DNA of 64,000 bases from assembly GCF_000739085.1 (NCBI RefSeq), contig NZ_CP009110.1:496001-560000 (forward strand), written 5' to 3'. The DNA is from Amycolatopsis methanolica 239. Its GTDB lineage: Bacteria; Actinomycetota; Actinomycetes; Mycobacteriales; Pseudonocardiaceae. Every line of letters begins with the position of its first letter. The first letter of the stretch is position 1. A program made the translations under genes and the position numbers. Below are positions 51,048-59,252 of this stretch, one piece after another. Under the pieces are notes generated by a model. The model was not told where the DNA came from. It saw only the letters and a program-made list of their open reading frames with translations, and did no database searches.

Positions 51048-52200
51048 CGGTAGAGCCGGGGTCGGCGGGTAGGTACCGCTTCCAGGCGTCGGCGAGGCCG
51101 GTTTCGCCAGTGGCGAGGTAGCCGCGGGTGGGCTTGCCCTCGGCCTTGTAGACGGTGGGCTTGACGCCGTAGCGGTCCAGCTCTTTGGCCAGTCGGCGGG
51201 CGTCCAGCGGTTTGCCGTAGAGGTCGCCCCACGGTGCCTCTTCGTTGGCGTAGAGGGCTTCCAGGATCGCGGCGGTGGACAGCCGGTCGGCCTGGCGCTG
51301 GGTGAAGACCTCGCGGAGATCGGCCAGGAGCCGGATGCCGAGGCTGCCCTTGTGCGGGTCGTTGTTGGCCACGAAGTGCGCGCAGGCGGCCCGGGCGGTG
51401 TCGGGCCAGTGGCCGCCGGCGGCGTCGGCGAGGGCGATCAGCGGTTCCCAGATCTCGGCGGATCGGTCGGTGACGCCTTCGGGCATGTCGGGCTCGGCGT
51501 CGTCGAGCCTGTCGGCGACGCTGGCGACCCACGCGGCGAGCTTCTCCCGCAGCGGTTCGGCCTCGGTCTCGATGCGGCGGGTCTTGAAGGGCTCTACCCG
51601 CTCGTTCGGGGCGCGGCGGCGCATGTGGATGGTGATGGCGCGGGTGGTGATGGTGTCGGGCATGTGCCCGGCGATCCCGGCCAGCGCTACGGGGGCGTAG
51701 ACCTTGAAGCGCTGCACGTTCATGGCCTTGGCGTCACCGACGCACCGGGCGATGGTGGCGGAGCGCTTGTAGCCGGCGTTGAGCATGGCGCGCAGGTCTT
51801 CGTAGTTGCCGCCGTTCTTCGGGTTGAAGATCGCGTCCACCTCGTCGAACAGGATGGTGATGGGGGCGGCGTTGACCATCCGGAACAGGGCGGCGGTGCT
51901 GGCGGAAATGGTCATTTCCGGGGCGTGCACGAGGTACTGGGCGACCTCCAGCACGCGGGTCTTGCCGGACCCGGGTTCGGCGCTGGACAGGATCAGCCGC
52001 GGGGTGACGTAGAAGTGCTCGGCGGCGTGGGTGTGGGCGTACCAGAGCGCGAGGGTGGGCACGCAGTGCTCGTCGGGGAAGGCGTTGAAGCGGGACACGA
52101 AGGCTCCGATCTCATCGAGGACGGCGGCACCATCGGCGGGTGTGGGGCCGGGTGCGCGGGCGGCGGGCACGACCCGCAGCGGGCGGGCGGGATGGCTCAT
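51043..52200 (-). CDS. DUF3631-type ATPase, probable replication initiator/helicase of the element
   Basis: 385 residues from ATG 52200. Walker A SSAEPGSGKTR is at 72-82 and Walker B ITILFDEVDAIF at 114-125 (Asp119, Glu120). YEDLRAMLNAGYKRSATIAR and PVALAGIAGHMPDTITTRAITIHMRRR match the DUF3631/phage-type helicase-like proteins of AICEs. The C-terminus (AILEALYANEEAPWGDLYGKPLDARRLAKEL) resembles a winged helix. It probably opens the adjacent dyad array for rolling or theta replication of the excised element. The stop codon lies within the last repeat of the array. Confidence 0.8.
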   Translation of the reverse strand: MSHPARPLRVVPAARAPGPTPADGAAVLDEIGAFVSRFNAFPDEHCVPTLALWYAHTHAAEHFYVTPRLILSSAEPGSGKTRVLEVAQYLVHAPEMTISASTAALFRMVNAAPITILFDEVDAIFNPKNGGNYEDLRAMLNAGYKRSATIARCVGDAKAMNVQRFKVYAPVALAGIAGHMPDTITTRAITIHMRRRAPNERVEPFKTRRIETEAEPLREKLAAWVASVADRLDDAEPDMPEGVTDRSAEIWEPLIALADAAGGHWPDTARAACAHFVANNDPHKGSLGIRLLADLREVFTQRQADRLSTAAILEALYANEEAPWGDLYGKPLDARRLAKELDRYGVKPTVYKAEGKPTRGYLATGETGLADAWKRYLPADPGSTA

Positions 52201-52232
52201 CCGGGCTTCCTTCTCGGCTCAGCTAGGGGATG

Positions 52233-52697
52233 TCAGGCGGCGTCCTGGTCGGCCCGCAGCCGGGCGCGGACGCGGACGACGGTGCGCGGGGTGATGCGCA
52301 GGGTGCAGGCGATCTCGCGGGCGGTCTTGCCGGCGCGGGTCAGCCGGGCGACCTCCCGGTCGCGCGGGGTCTGCGGGCGGCGGTGGCGGCGCGGGCGTTC
52401 CTGCTCGGTCTGACCGCCCCAGATGCCGAACTCCTCGTCGTGCGTGCTGGCCCACTCCGCGCAGGCCGCGCGGACCGGGCAGACGGCACAGACCCGCTTG
52501 GCCGCAGCGGTCAGCTCGGCGGCACCGGGGCCGGGTTCGGGGAAGAACGCGTCCGGGTCGGTACCGCGGCAGGCGGCGTGCTCGTGCCAGGCCAGGTCCT
52601 CGGGCGTGAGGCCGAAGTCCGCCCACGTGGCCGGCGTTGTTCGGGGACGGCCTGGGGTGAGCGTTCCCCGCAGACTTGGGTTATGGCGCCGAATCAC
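52233..52697 (-). CDS. WhiB-family protein fused to a C-terminal helix-turn-helix
   Basis: 154 residues from a GTG with AAGGGGC upstream. The four iron-sulfur Cys are 43, 70, 73 and 79 (AACRG, VCAVCPVRAAC). GIWGGQTEQER at 91-101 is the signature turn. The C-terminal part, DREVARLTRAGKTAREIACTL then RITPRTVVRVRARL, reads as a LuxR/sigma4-like helix-turn-helix in place of the usual short basic tail. It may control the element's replication and transfer genes. Downstream (its 3' side) lies the ATPase gene, 32 bases away. Confidence 0.85.
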   Translation of the reverse strand: MIRRHNPSLRGTLTPGRPRTTPATWADFGLTPEDLAWHEHAACRGTDPDAFFPEPGPGAAELTAAAKRVCAVCPVRAACAEWASTHDEEFGIWGGQTEQERPRRHRRPQTPRDREVARLTRAGKTAREIACTLRITPRTVVRVRARLRADQDAA

Positions 52698-52720
52698 GAT
52701 GCTGCCCCTTCGGTGGGAAC

Positions 52721-53023
52721 ATGGTGCCCGTGGAGAAGCCTCCGTTCGTCAACGTGCACAGACCGGCTGGCCTCGGCCCCTACGCGTGCCCGTGCTGCGG
52801 CTACCTGACTCTGCGAGAGCGCGGTGGCTTCGAGATCTGCGAGGTGTGCTTCTGGGAGGACGACGGGCAAGATGCGCACGACGCCGATGAGGTGCGGGGT
52901 GGGCCGAACGGTTGGCTGAGCCTGACGCAAGCCCGACGCAATTTCGAGAGCTTCGGTGCTGTCGAGGAGAAGGCGCTTGAGCATGTCCGTCCGCCGCGCG
53001 GTGACGAACATCCTCTGAGGTAG
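52721..53023 (+). CDS. CPCC-type cysteine-rich protein
   Basis: 100 residues from ATG 52721 (GGTGGGAAC upstream). YACPCCGYLTLRERGGFEICEVCFWEDD at about 21-48 is the defining motif (the CPCC cysteines and the CxxCFWEDD), a probable metal-binding knuckle. The rest is short and charged. It is one of only two plus-strand genes in the element (with gntR) and divergent from the WhiB gene, with start regions that overlap, suggesting mutual control. Function unknown; often found in antitoxin- or phage-like contexts. Confidence 0.75.
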   Translation: MVPVEKPPFVNVHRPAGLGPYACPCCGYLTLRERGGFEICEVCFWEDDGQDAHDADEVRGGPNGWLSLTQARRNFESFGAVEEKALEHVRPPRGDEHPLR

Positions 53024-53061
53024 TACGGCTTGCCGGTCGGTACTGAGGTGGACCTGGGTCA

Positions 53062-53568
53062 TCAGGCGGCCACCTCCAGACTCGGCCGGCCGGTCAAGGC
53101 GGCCTGGTACCGGTTCCACAGTTCGTCGATCGCGGCGGTGTCGTCCGCCAGCTCACGCAGCACCGCCGTGGGCGAGCCCGCCACGGCCTGCTCGATGCGG
53201 CGGGCGTGCCCGAGCAGTGCGCGGCGCCACGCGGCCTCCAGCAGCACGGCCTTGAGATGGTCGGCCAGCTCGGGCATCGGCGCGTCGCGGAAGGTGTCGA
53301 CCAGCCAGCCGGACAGCCACTCGCGGCGCTTCTCGCCCGGAGCCTGCCCGGTGGCGAGGGCGTGGGTGTAGAGGGTGACCGGGGCCGGGGTCTGGTCCGC
53401 GGCCACGACCTCGATGGCGAGCTGGAGGACGTGGGCGGCCATGCCGCCCGCGAAGTCGGCGGCGCGCATCCCGGCCAGCAGCCGCCGGGCCCGGCGGGCG
53501 GGGAGCTGCATCAGGCAGCCGAGGAACTGGCGCTCCGGGTTGGTCAGGGCATCGGTGGCGGTAGCCAT
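53062..53568 (-). CDS. DnaB-like N-terminal-domain protein without helicase domain
   Basis: 168 residues. ALTNPERQFLGCLMQLPARRA, LAGMRAADFAGGMAAHVLQLAIE and PVTLYTHALATGQ follow the pattern of the DnaB N-terminal domain, which binds primase and helicase loader. No RecA-like Walker motif is present, so it cannot be a helicase. It lies between the WhiB/CPCC genes and the small zinc protein. It may be a helicase-loading adaptor for the element; that is inference. Confidence 0.6.
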   Translation of the reverse strand: MATATDALTNPERQFLGCLMQLPARRARRLLAGMRAADFAGGMAAHVLQLAIEVVAADQTPAPVTLYTHALATGQAPGEKRREWLSGWLVDTFRDAPMPELADHLKAVLLEAAWRRALLGHARRIEQAVAGSPTAVLRELADDTAAIDELWNRYQAALTGRPSLEVAA

Positions 53569-53646
53569 GGGGAACCTCTCGGGTGAGCTGCAGATGGTGG
53601 GCTGTCGAGTCGCCCGGAGGGAGTCGACGGGCGACCCGACAGCAGA

Positions 53647-53823
53647 TCAGGACTGACTGGTGGGGTGGGGGTTGACCGCGGTGGTGTGGTCGTGGCCGGT
53701 GACCTCGCGGTCGTGGGCCGCACCTTCCGGGCAGGTGGCCATGTGCCCGGCCCAGGAGCCGTCTGGCAGGACGCGGTCAACGAAGCAGCGGCGGCCGCAG
53801 TAGCGGCAGTAGGCGCCGGCCAT
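53647..53823 (-). CDS. Small zinc-ribbon-like protein
   Basis: 58 residues. Cys/His pattern YCRYCGRRCFVD at 5-16 and HMATCPEGAAHD suggest a zinc knuckle. ATG 53823 overlaps the next upstream gene's stop (TGATG), so it is co-translated with the HNH lipoprotein. No known function; similar short genes are common in AICEs. Confidence 0.6.
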   Translation of the reverse strand: MAGAYCRYCGRRCFVDRVLPDGSWAGHMATCPEGAAHDREVTGHDHTTAVNPHPTSQS

Positions 53824-54470
53824 CACCGGCCACCTCCGTTCGGGCAGTGGGTCAGGATGGCGGCCAGGGCGTCGTGTTCGGGTTGGTCGATTGAGAGGCG
53901 GTAGCGGGTCTTGGTCTCGATCCAGCGGGCGGCGTAGCCGCAGCGGTCCCGCTCGGGGAGCCAGTGCGCGGGGTCCTGGTCCCCTTTGGACCGGTTCGCG
54001 CGGGCGGTGGCCACGACCAGGACGTCGGGGTCGTTGGCGTAGCGCTCCCGCTCGGCGCGGGACCACTGCCGCGGGCCGACGCGGTGGCCGTTCTCGATGC
54101 GGCCGGAGCGGGCGACCTCGGCCAGCGGCACGAGGTGGTCAATGTCCAGCTTGGACGCATCCGTCACGGTCACCCCGTCGTAGGCGCTGACCCACGTTCC
54201 GGCGATCGGGCGGCACTGGTCGTCGGCGCGGACGCCCTGGCCCTGATCGAGCAGGGCCTGTTCGCGGGCGTTGCAGGTGCCGTGCACGGTCTTCCAGTGC
54301 GGCCAGTCGTCGCGGTCGTAGTGGAACCCGGTGTCCTCGGGGGCGATCGGCAGCGCGGCGAGCGCGGCGGCGACCTCAGCAGGGGCGGCGGCGGTGTCGG
54401 TGACGGGCAGGCAACCGGCGGTCAGGGCGAGGGTGGCGAGCGCGGCAGCGGTGATGGCGGCGGTCTTCAT
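53823..54470 (-). CDS. Lipoprotein with HNH-type nuclease domain
   Basis: 215 residues from ATG 54470 with GAGGAAG upstream (longer frame to 54494 not needed). The signal peptide KTAAITAAALATLALTAGC ends in a lipobox (LTAGC, Cys20), so the protein is exported and lipid-anchored. The nuclease core is DIDHLVPLAEVARSG at 109-123 and ARANRSKGD, with a DUF1524/HNH-type His and Asn. A secreted DNase on a conjugative element may degrade foreign DNA or process DNA at the surface. Function is inferred from the domain only. Confidence 0.78.
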   Translation of the reverse strand: MKTAAITAAALATLALTAGCLPVTDTAAAPAEVAAALAALPIAPEDTGFHYDRDDWPHWKTVHGTCNAREQALLDQGQGVRADDQCRPIAGTWVSAYDGVTVTDASKLDIDHLVPLAEVARSGRIENGHRVGPRQWSRAERERYANDPDVLVVATARANRSKGDQDPAHWLPERDRCGYAARWIETKTRYRLSIDQPEHDALAAILTHCPNGGGR

Positions 54471-54590
54471 GACTTCCTCTCGATGACTACTCAACGTGTC
54501 GACAGATGGGCGTGAGAGGCCAGGGCGACAGCCGGACGGGGGTGTCGCCGAGGCGGGTTTCCCGGGGTTCCGGCGATGTTTGCGCTGGTG

Positions 54591-54690
54591 GACGCTAGGA
54601 GCTAGCTCGCAGCTCAGGAAGGGTGTGGGGCGCTAGCGGGGATGCTAGATCTAGCATCGGGTGACGCTAGCGAGCCGGAACCCGCTAGCA
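54591..54690. repeat. GCTAG(C) repeat array next to traB (candidate clt locus)
   Basis: GCTAG occurs at 54594, 54601, 54632, 54644, 54666 and 54684, most as GCTAGC. A perfect 18-base palindrome (arm GATGCTAGA) lies at 54641-54658, and GACGCTAG repeats at 54591 and 54663. The array sits just 3' of traB and upstream of the nuclease gene. In Streptomyces plasmids the TraB recognition repeats (clt) lie beside traB, so this is a candidate transfer locus. Confidence 0.55.
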
Positions 54691-54701
54691 CCCCACGCCG
54701 A

Positions 54702-56999
54702 TTACTCTCCGTTGCTCTTGGTGCGGTGGCGGTCGGCCGCGGCGAGCACGGCGGCGCGTTCGACACCGCGCCGGTTGGCGGTCTTGCCGTCCTCGGTGCG
54801 GCCGTAGACCTGGAGGGTGTCCACGCCGAAGGGCTTGAGCGCGGAGGCGAGCTGGTTGGCCTTCGCCCGCCCGTCCAGCTCGGCCCACGACCCGTAGACC
54901 TCCGGGCGCAGCTCGGCGAGCCGGTCGACCAGGGTTTCCGACCACACCTTCTGCTCCCCGGCGCGGATCACCGACGCGGTGTCGGCGATGACCGAATAGG
55001 ACGGACGCGCGGCCTCGTCGGCGACGACTTCGCCGGCGGCGTGTCCAGTGATGGTGCCGTGCCCTTCGCGCAGGGCGCGGGCGCGGTCCACGATCTTCTC
55101 GGCGGCCGGGCCGTCGATGTAGTAGCCGCGCACGATCTGCGGGTCGTCGCTGGCGCCGACCAGGTAGCCGATGCCCTTGTCCTTCGCCCCGAACGTGGTG
55201 GCCCGGATGCCGTTCTTGTACGACGAGGTGCCCAGCACCATGTCGTTCTCCAACTGGCCCATGACCCGCAGGCAGAACCGCAGCCCGGCGTTCGCCGAGA
55301 CACCCGGCGGCAGGGACTGGGCGTCGGGGCGCTGGGTGGCCAGCACGAGGATGATGCCCATTGCCGGGCCGCGCTTGATGATGCCCTCGGCCAGCTTGCG
55401 GGCCTCCTCCTTGTAGTCGTCGTGGGAGAACAGTTCCTGGCACTCGTCGATCGCGGCGAAGATCGGGTGCAGCCCGAGCTTGCGGTTGCGCGAGAGCTGC
55501 GGGGTGACCTTGTTCTCCGGGCACAGCGCCCGGTTTTCCTTGGCGATGCGGGTGATGGTCTTCGAACGGCGCTCCAGCTCCTTGTACAGCCGGCGCAGGC
55601 TGTTCATGGCGCCTTCCAGCGTCTCGTCGTCGGCGCCGGAGCCGTACTCGTGCGCGACCTTCTCGAACATCCCCAGGTCACCGGTGCCCTTGAGCTCCCA
55701 CAACACCAGCTCCACCCACGGGTCCAGCGCCGCGGCCAGCACCAGCACCCGCAGGGAGAACGTCTTGCCCATGCGCGGCATCGCGCCGATGACCATGTTC
55801 GCGAACATCAGGTCCACCCCGACCGGACGGCCGCGCTGGTCGGTGCCGAACGGGACGGACTTGAACAGGTCCGCCTCACCGGACTTCGCCAGCGGCCAGG
55901 TCGCGGGCTTGGCCTTGGACATGTCCTGGTCCCCGACCCAGATCACCAGCCGCCCGGCGTGCTCCTCGGACACCGGCTCGGGCCACACGCAGCCCAGCGG
56001 GCGGCGCAGCCCGGACGCCAGCTTGTCGCGGCGCTCCATCACGTCGGTCACGGTGACGCCGTGCGGCAGGTCGACCTCGGCGCGCCAGCCCGGCCCGTCT
56101 CGGGTGATCGGCGCGGGGAACGTGATGCCCTGCCCCTTCGCTACGGCCTGGTTGATCCCGGAGATGCCCAGCGCGGCCAGGGCGCGGACCACCACGTCGC
56201 TGGTCAGCTTCGGCGCCTTCGACGTCACGACGGCGCGCCCGAGGACGGGCTTGTCCGCCGGTGTGCCGACCTTGCCCAGCAGCGCGACCCCGGCGGCGGC
56301 CAGCAGCCACGCCAAACCGGTGCTGTAGCTGGCCAGCACGTACACCCCGGCGGCGGCCACGAGCAGGGTCAGGAAGGCCAGCAGGCCGCGCTTGCGGATA
56401 CGCTCGGCGCGGACCTCGGCGAGCTTGAAGTACTTGTCGTACTCGTTCGCCGTCACCGCCGCCGCGCGCAGCGGCTTGCCCTCCGCGTCGTAGACCCACC
56501 GGTGCGTGGCCACAACCACCCGCCACAGCCCGCGGGGCGAGCGCAGCAGCAGGATTCCGGCATAGGCCGGGGTCCGCACCGCGTGGTAGGCGACCGTGTG
56601 ACCGGTGTAGAAGGCGACCCACTTCACCCGGTCCCGCAGCTCGGCCTTGGACCGCGCCCACGCGGGCAGCAGCGGCCGGATCTTCGCGTCCCGGGTGGTC
56701 TCCCACCACGACGCCTTGGCCGGCGTCGGCGGGTCCACGAGCACCGGGTGCCGGACCTGCTCGGCGTCCTCCTCGTCCACGATCTCGGCGTCGATCACGT
56801 CCGAACGGGACAGGTCGCGGCGTTCCTGAACGGGGATCTCGTCGGCGTTGCTGGCGCTGTCCGGGCGGGGCGTGAACGGCAGCACCTTGCCGTTCACGGT
56901 CTCGTGCTGGTCGGTGTTCACGGGCTCCTGCTCGGGGGTGTTCATGGGGTCCTCACGGTTGGAGTCGTCGCCGGGGCGCGGGTTGGTGGGGATGAACAT
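54702..56999 (-). CDS. traB: TraB-like FtsK/SpoIIIE DNA translocase
   Basis: 765 residues from ATG 56999 with GAGGAGG upstream (ATG 56945 is an alternative). Residues ~205-245 are two membrane helices (LLAFLTLLVAAAGVYVLA, GLAWLLAAAGVALLG). The RecA-like domain has Walker A IGAMPRMGKTFS at 404-415 (an unusual P-loop without the usual GS), Walker B IFAAIDECQELF and ILVLATQRPDAQSLPPG. A short winged C-terminal domain (GSWAELDGRAKANQL...) probably reads the recognition repeats. It pumps double-stranded DNA between mycelial cells. It overlaps the Spd-like gene by one base. Confidence 0.85.
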   Translation of the reverse strand: MFIPTNPRPGDDSNREDPMNTPEQEPVNTDQHETVNGKVLPFTPRPDSASNADEIPVQERRDLSRSDVIDAEIVDEEDAEQVRHPVLVDPPTPAKASWWETTRDAKIRPLLPAWARSKAELRDRVKWVAFYTGHTVAYHAVRTPAYAGILLLRSPRGLWRVVVATHRWVYDAEGKPLRAAAVTANEYDKYFKLAEVRAERIRKRGLLAFLTLLVAAAGVYVLASYSTGLAWLLAAAGVALLGKVGTPADKPVLGRAVVTSKAPKLTSDVVVRALAALGISGINQAVAKGQGITFPAPITRDGPGWRAEVDLPHGVTVTDVMERRDKLASGLRRPLGCVWPEPVSEEHAGRLVIWVGDQDMSKAKPATWPLAKSGEADLFKSVPFGTDQRGRPVGVDLMFANMVIGAMPRMGKTFSLRVLVLAAALDPWVELVLWELKGTGDLGMFEKVAHEYGSGADDETLEGAMNSLRRLYKELERRSKTITRIAKENRALCPENKVTPQLSRNRKLGLHPIFAAIDECQELFSHDDYKEEARKLAEGIIKRGPAMGIILVLATQRPDAQSLPPGVSANAGLRFCLRVMGQLENDMVLGTSSYKNGIRATTFGAKDKGIGYLVGASDDPQIVRGYYIDGPAAEKIVDRARALREGHGTITGHAAGEVVADEAARPSYSVIADTASVIRAGEQKVWSETLVDRLAELRPEVYGSWAELDGRAKANQLASALKPFGVDTLQVYGRTEDGKTANRRGVERAAVLAAADRHRTKSNGE

Positions 57000-57868
57000 C
57001 AGGCGGCCTCCTCGCGGCGCTGGGCAGCGGACGGGAACGGGGCGGGCTCGGCGGTCGCGGTCACCTCGGCGCGCAGGTCGTCGGCGACGTTCTTGCTGGT
57101 CCCCCGGGAGATGTCCGGGCAGACCGTCCGGACCCACGCCGGGGTGATCTCAATGCCCGGCGCCCACGCCGCGCGGACCTCGGCGAGATAGTCGCCCCGC
57201 AGCTTGCGGGCTGGCTTGGCCGCGACTTTCGCCTTCCGGGGCGTCCGCTTGACCGGCGCGGGAGCGGGCTGCTGAACGGGCTCCGGGGTGGCGTCCTGAA
57301 CGGCCTCCTGCGGCTGCCCGGTGAACGCCGGGGCAGCGGCACGGGTGACCGCCTCGGTGAGCCGGTCGCGCAGCACCGGCGCGGTCTCCGCGGCCAGAAA
57401 CACCAGCACCGGCGGCACCGAGTGCAGCACGACCCCGGCCACGTGCAACTCGGTCCAGGACTGCCACGTGTTCATCACGTAGGTGGCCAGGAACGCGAAC
57501 CACTTCGTGCGGTGCGGCCACTTCCCGGTTTCGACCTGGTATCGGGCGGTGATCTGCTCGGCGCGCAGCACCGCCACCAGCACCAGCGACACCATCGGGT
57601 CCAGCAGCCACGCGGCCAGCCACGGCAGCGACCACATGGCGGCGCCGGCGGCGGCGAAGGTCTGGACGTTGACCATCGTGAACGCCAGTCCGAGGAAGAT
57701 GCCGACCCACACCAGCGTGTCCACGAAGCCGCGGACCTTCTCCACCCGCAGCGCGATCACGTCCGGGTGGTTGGACAGCGCCCGCACCTCGGCCGCGGTC
57801 TCCGCGTCCTGGCGCAGCTTGTCCGCAGTGGACAGAGGCACGAGCTGGGCGTCTTGCGTCGCGGTCAT
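56999..57868 (-). CDS. DUF2637-type Spd-like membrane protein
   Basis: 289 residues from ATG 57868 (GAGGGGGC upstream). Four hydrophobic segments (GFVDTLVWVGIFLGLAFTMV, AAMWSLPWLAAWLLD, MVSLVLVAVLRAE and VVLHSVPPVLVFLAAE) are followed by a Pro/Ala/Lys-rich linker. A C-terminal helix-turn-helix-like part (LAEVRAAWAPGIEITPAWVRTV) ends the protein. Proteins of this kind accompany TraB and spread the element between cells. It overlaps the neighbours on both sides by 1-4 bases. Confidence 0.78.
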   Translation of the reverse strand: MTATQDAQLVPLSTADKLRQDAETAAEVRALSNHPDVIALRVEKVRGFVDTLVWVGIFLGLAFTMVNVQTFAAAGAAMWSLPWLAAWLLDPMVSLVLVAVLRAEQITARYQVETGKWPHRTKWFAFLATYVMNTWQSWTELHVAGVVLHSVPPVLVFLAAETAPVLRDRLTEAVTRAAAPAFTGQPQEAVQDATPEPVQQPAPAPVKRTPRKAKVAAKPARKLRGDYLAEVRAAWAPGIEITPAWVRTVCPDISRGTSKNVADDLRAEVTATAEPAPFPSAAQRREEAA

Positions 57869-58179
57869 CGCTGCCCCCTCGTGGTAGTCACGATCTCGGT
57901 CACCGCGAGCAGCCGCGCCACGGCCGCGCCGGCGAACAGTGACGGCACGATGAGCACGATCAGCAGCGCGGTCGTGTTGGGCCACCAGGTGATGACGGCC
58001 CACTGGATGCCGACGATCACCGCGGCCGTGAGCAGCGTCCGCACGGCGTTGCCGGTCATCCGCGTCACCTCGCGGACGCCCTTGCGGGCCTTGAGCGCGG
58101 ACTTCCGGCCGGACCGCCAGGTCGCGAACAACCCGATCAGCGCGAGTCCGCCGAGGACGTAGAGCACGGTGTGGTTCAT
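57865..58179 (-). CDS. Small Spd-like membrane protein
   Basis: 104 residues. An N-terminal helix (VLYVLGGLALIGLFATW), a basic region (RSGRKSALKARKGVREV) and two more helices (LLTAAVIVGIQWAVITWW, LLIVLIVPSLFAGAAV) are visible. Overlapping both neighbours (ATGA), it belongs to the tra/spd operon. No catalytic motif. Likely part of the membrane complex for intermycelial spread. Confidence 0.65.
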   Translation of the reverse strand: MNHTVLYVLGGLALIGLFATWRSGRKSALKARKGVREVTRMTGNAVRTLLTAAVIVGIQWAVITWWPNTTALLIVLIVPSLFAGAAVARLLAVTEIVTTTRGQR

Positions 58180-58424
58180 CAGGCCACCTCCTTCGCGGTG
58201 TCGAGCTCGGCGAACAGGTCGATCTGGTCGGCGGGCTGCCACGCCCCGTCGCGCCACACGGCATCGAGCGCGATGCCTTCCTCAGCACGCAGGACGGGTT
58301 CGGTCTTGGACAGCCAAGCGGCGCGCTGGACGGCGGTCAGGTCGCGCCACCGGCGCCCGGTCGTGGTCTCGTAGCGGCGGATGGCGAGGGTCTTGAGCTG
58401 GGCGGGTGTGGCGACGGTCCTCAT
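58179..58424 (-). CDS. Small hypothetical protein of the transfer operon
   Basis: 81 residues. Two helical stretches (LKTLAIRRYETTTGRRWRDL, VQRAAWLSKTEPVLRAEEG) and an acidic C-terminus; no family recognised. It is coupled to the SsgA-like gene (ATGA) and to the Spd-like gene, so it is real and co-expressed, but its job is unknown. Confidence 0.6.
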   Translation of the reverse strand: MRTVATPAQLKTLAIRRYETTTGRRWRDLTAVQRAAWLSKTEPVLRAEEGIALDAVWRDGAWQPADQIDLFAELDTAKEVA

Positions 58425-58864
58425 GCGGCCTCACCACCCAGCGCCGCGAACTCGCGGTCCCAGTCAATCCGGTCGGACTCGGTGCCGATCGGTACCAGGG
58501 CCTCGGTCTTGGCCAGCGCGTCGACCAGGCTGGCGCGCTTGAACGCGAAATCGGCCACCCCGGTCGGCGAGGACAGGCTGATCCACACCCGCCACGGCAC
58601 GTCCAGGCACGGGGCGACCAGCACGTCCCCCATTCCCGCGTTGTCGGCGCTGCCGGGCGGGATCGCCAGACCTTCGGCGAGCAGGTCCCGGGCGATGTGC
58701 CAGCGCACCCACTGCTCGGCGCCGACCGCGAAGTCCAGCACCACCGCGAACGGGTCATCCGTGCGGTAGCGGAACTTCACCTTCACCGGCACCAGCTCGA
58801 TCACCTCGCCGGAGCAGTCCTCCAGCTCGGCCCACATCGGCAGGTTCAGGCTCGTGGGCAGCAT
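58421..58864 (-). CDS. SsgA-family (SALP) sporulation/cell-division protein
   Basis: 147 residues, normal for the family. VKVKFRYRTDDPFAVVLDFAVGAEQWVRWHIARDLLAEGL at about 28-67, PCLDVPWRVWISLSSPTGVADFAF at about 85-108 and an acidic tail match SsgA-like proteins, which control septum placement and sporulation in actinomycetes. On an AICE it could link transfer or element stability to the host's division cycle; that is inference. It overlaps the gene on each side. Confidence 0.82.
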   Translation of the reverse strand: MLPTSLNLPMWAELEDCSGEVIELVPVKVKFRYRTDDPFAVVLDFAVGAEQWVRWHIARDLLAEGLAIPPGSADNAGMGDVLVAPCLDVPWRVWISLSSPTGVADFAFKRASLVDALAKTEALVPIGTESDRIDWDREFAALGGEAA

Positions 58865-59124
58865 CAGCGCTCACCCCGCTCGATCTCCGGGGCGAGGGCG
58901 GCGAAGCGGCACACCGCTTCGCACACGTCGCCGTAGAGGTCCAGGGCCGCCGCGTAGGTGGCGTCCTGCACCACGTCCTCGGCCTCCATGCTGCCCACGC
59001 GCTGCTCGGCGCCCTGCCGGATCAGATTGGCCCAGGTCTCCAGGTGCTCGCGACCGGCTCGCAGCTTGGCCAACACGCGCTCGCGCTCCTGCGCAGCTTG
59101 GTCGCGCTCGTTGGTGCCTACCAT
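58864..59124 (-). CDS. Small hypothetical protein (helical)
   Basis: 86 residues from ATG 59124 (GGAAGG upstream). An ATG at 59235 in the same frame would add ~37 residues with GC-rich third positions, so the start is uncertain. The visible part is helical with many Glu/Arg (RVLAKLRAGREHLETWANLIRQ). No family recognised. The stop overlaps the SsgA-like ATG (TGATG). Confidence 0.5.
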   Translation of the reverse strand: MVGTNERDQAAQERERVLAKLRAGREHLETWANLIRQGAEQRVGSMEAEDVVQDATYAAALDLYGDVCEAVCRFAALAPEIERGER

Positions 59125-59252
59125 TGGGTTCCTTCCCGAGTGGTCTTGCGACTGGTTGGGGAGTCCCGGCGCGGCGTGCTTGTTCTTGGCGGAGTGGGCC
59201 GCCGTGCCGGGGTCCGTGATCACAAAGCGGGTCATGTTTCTTGCCACCGTTC

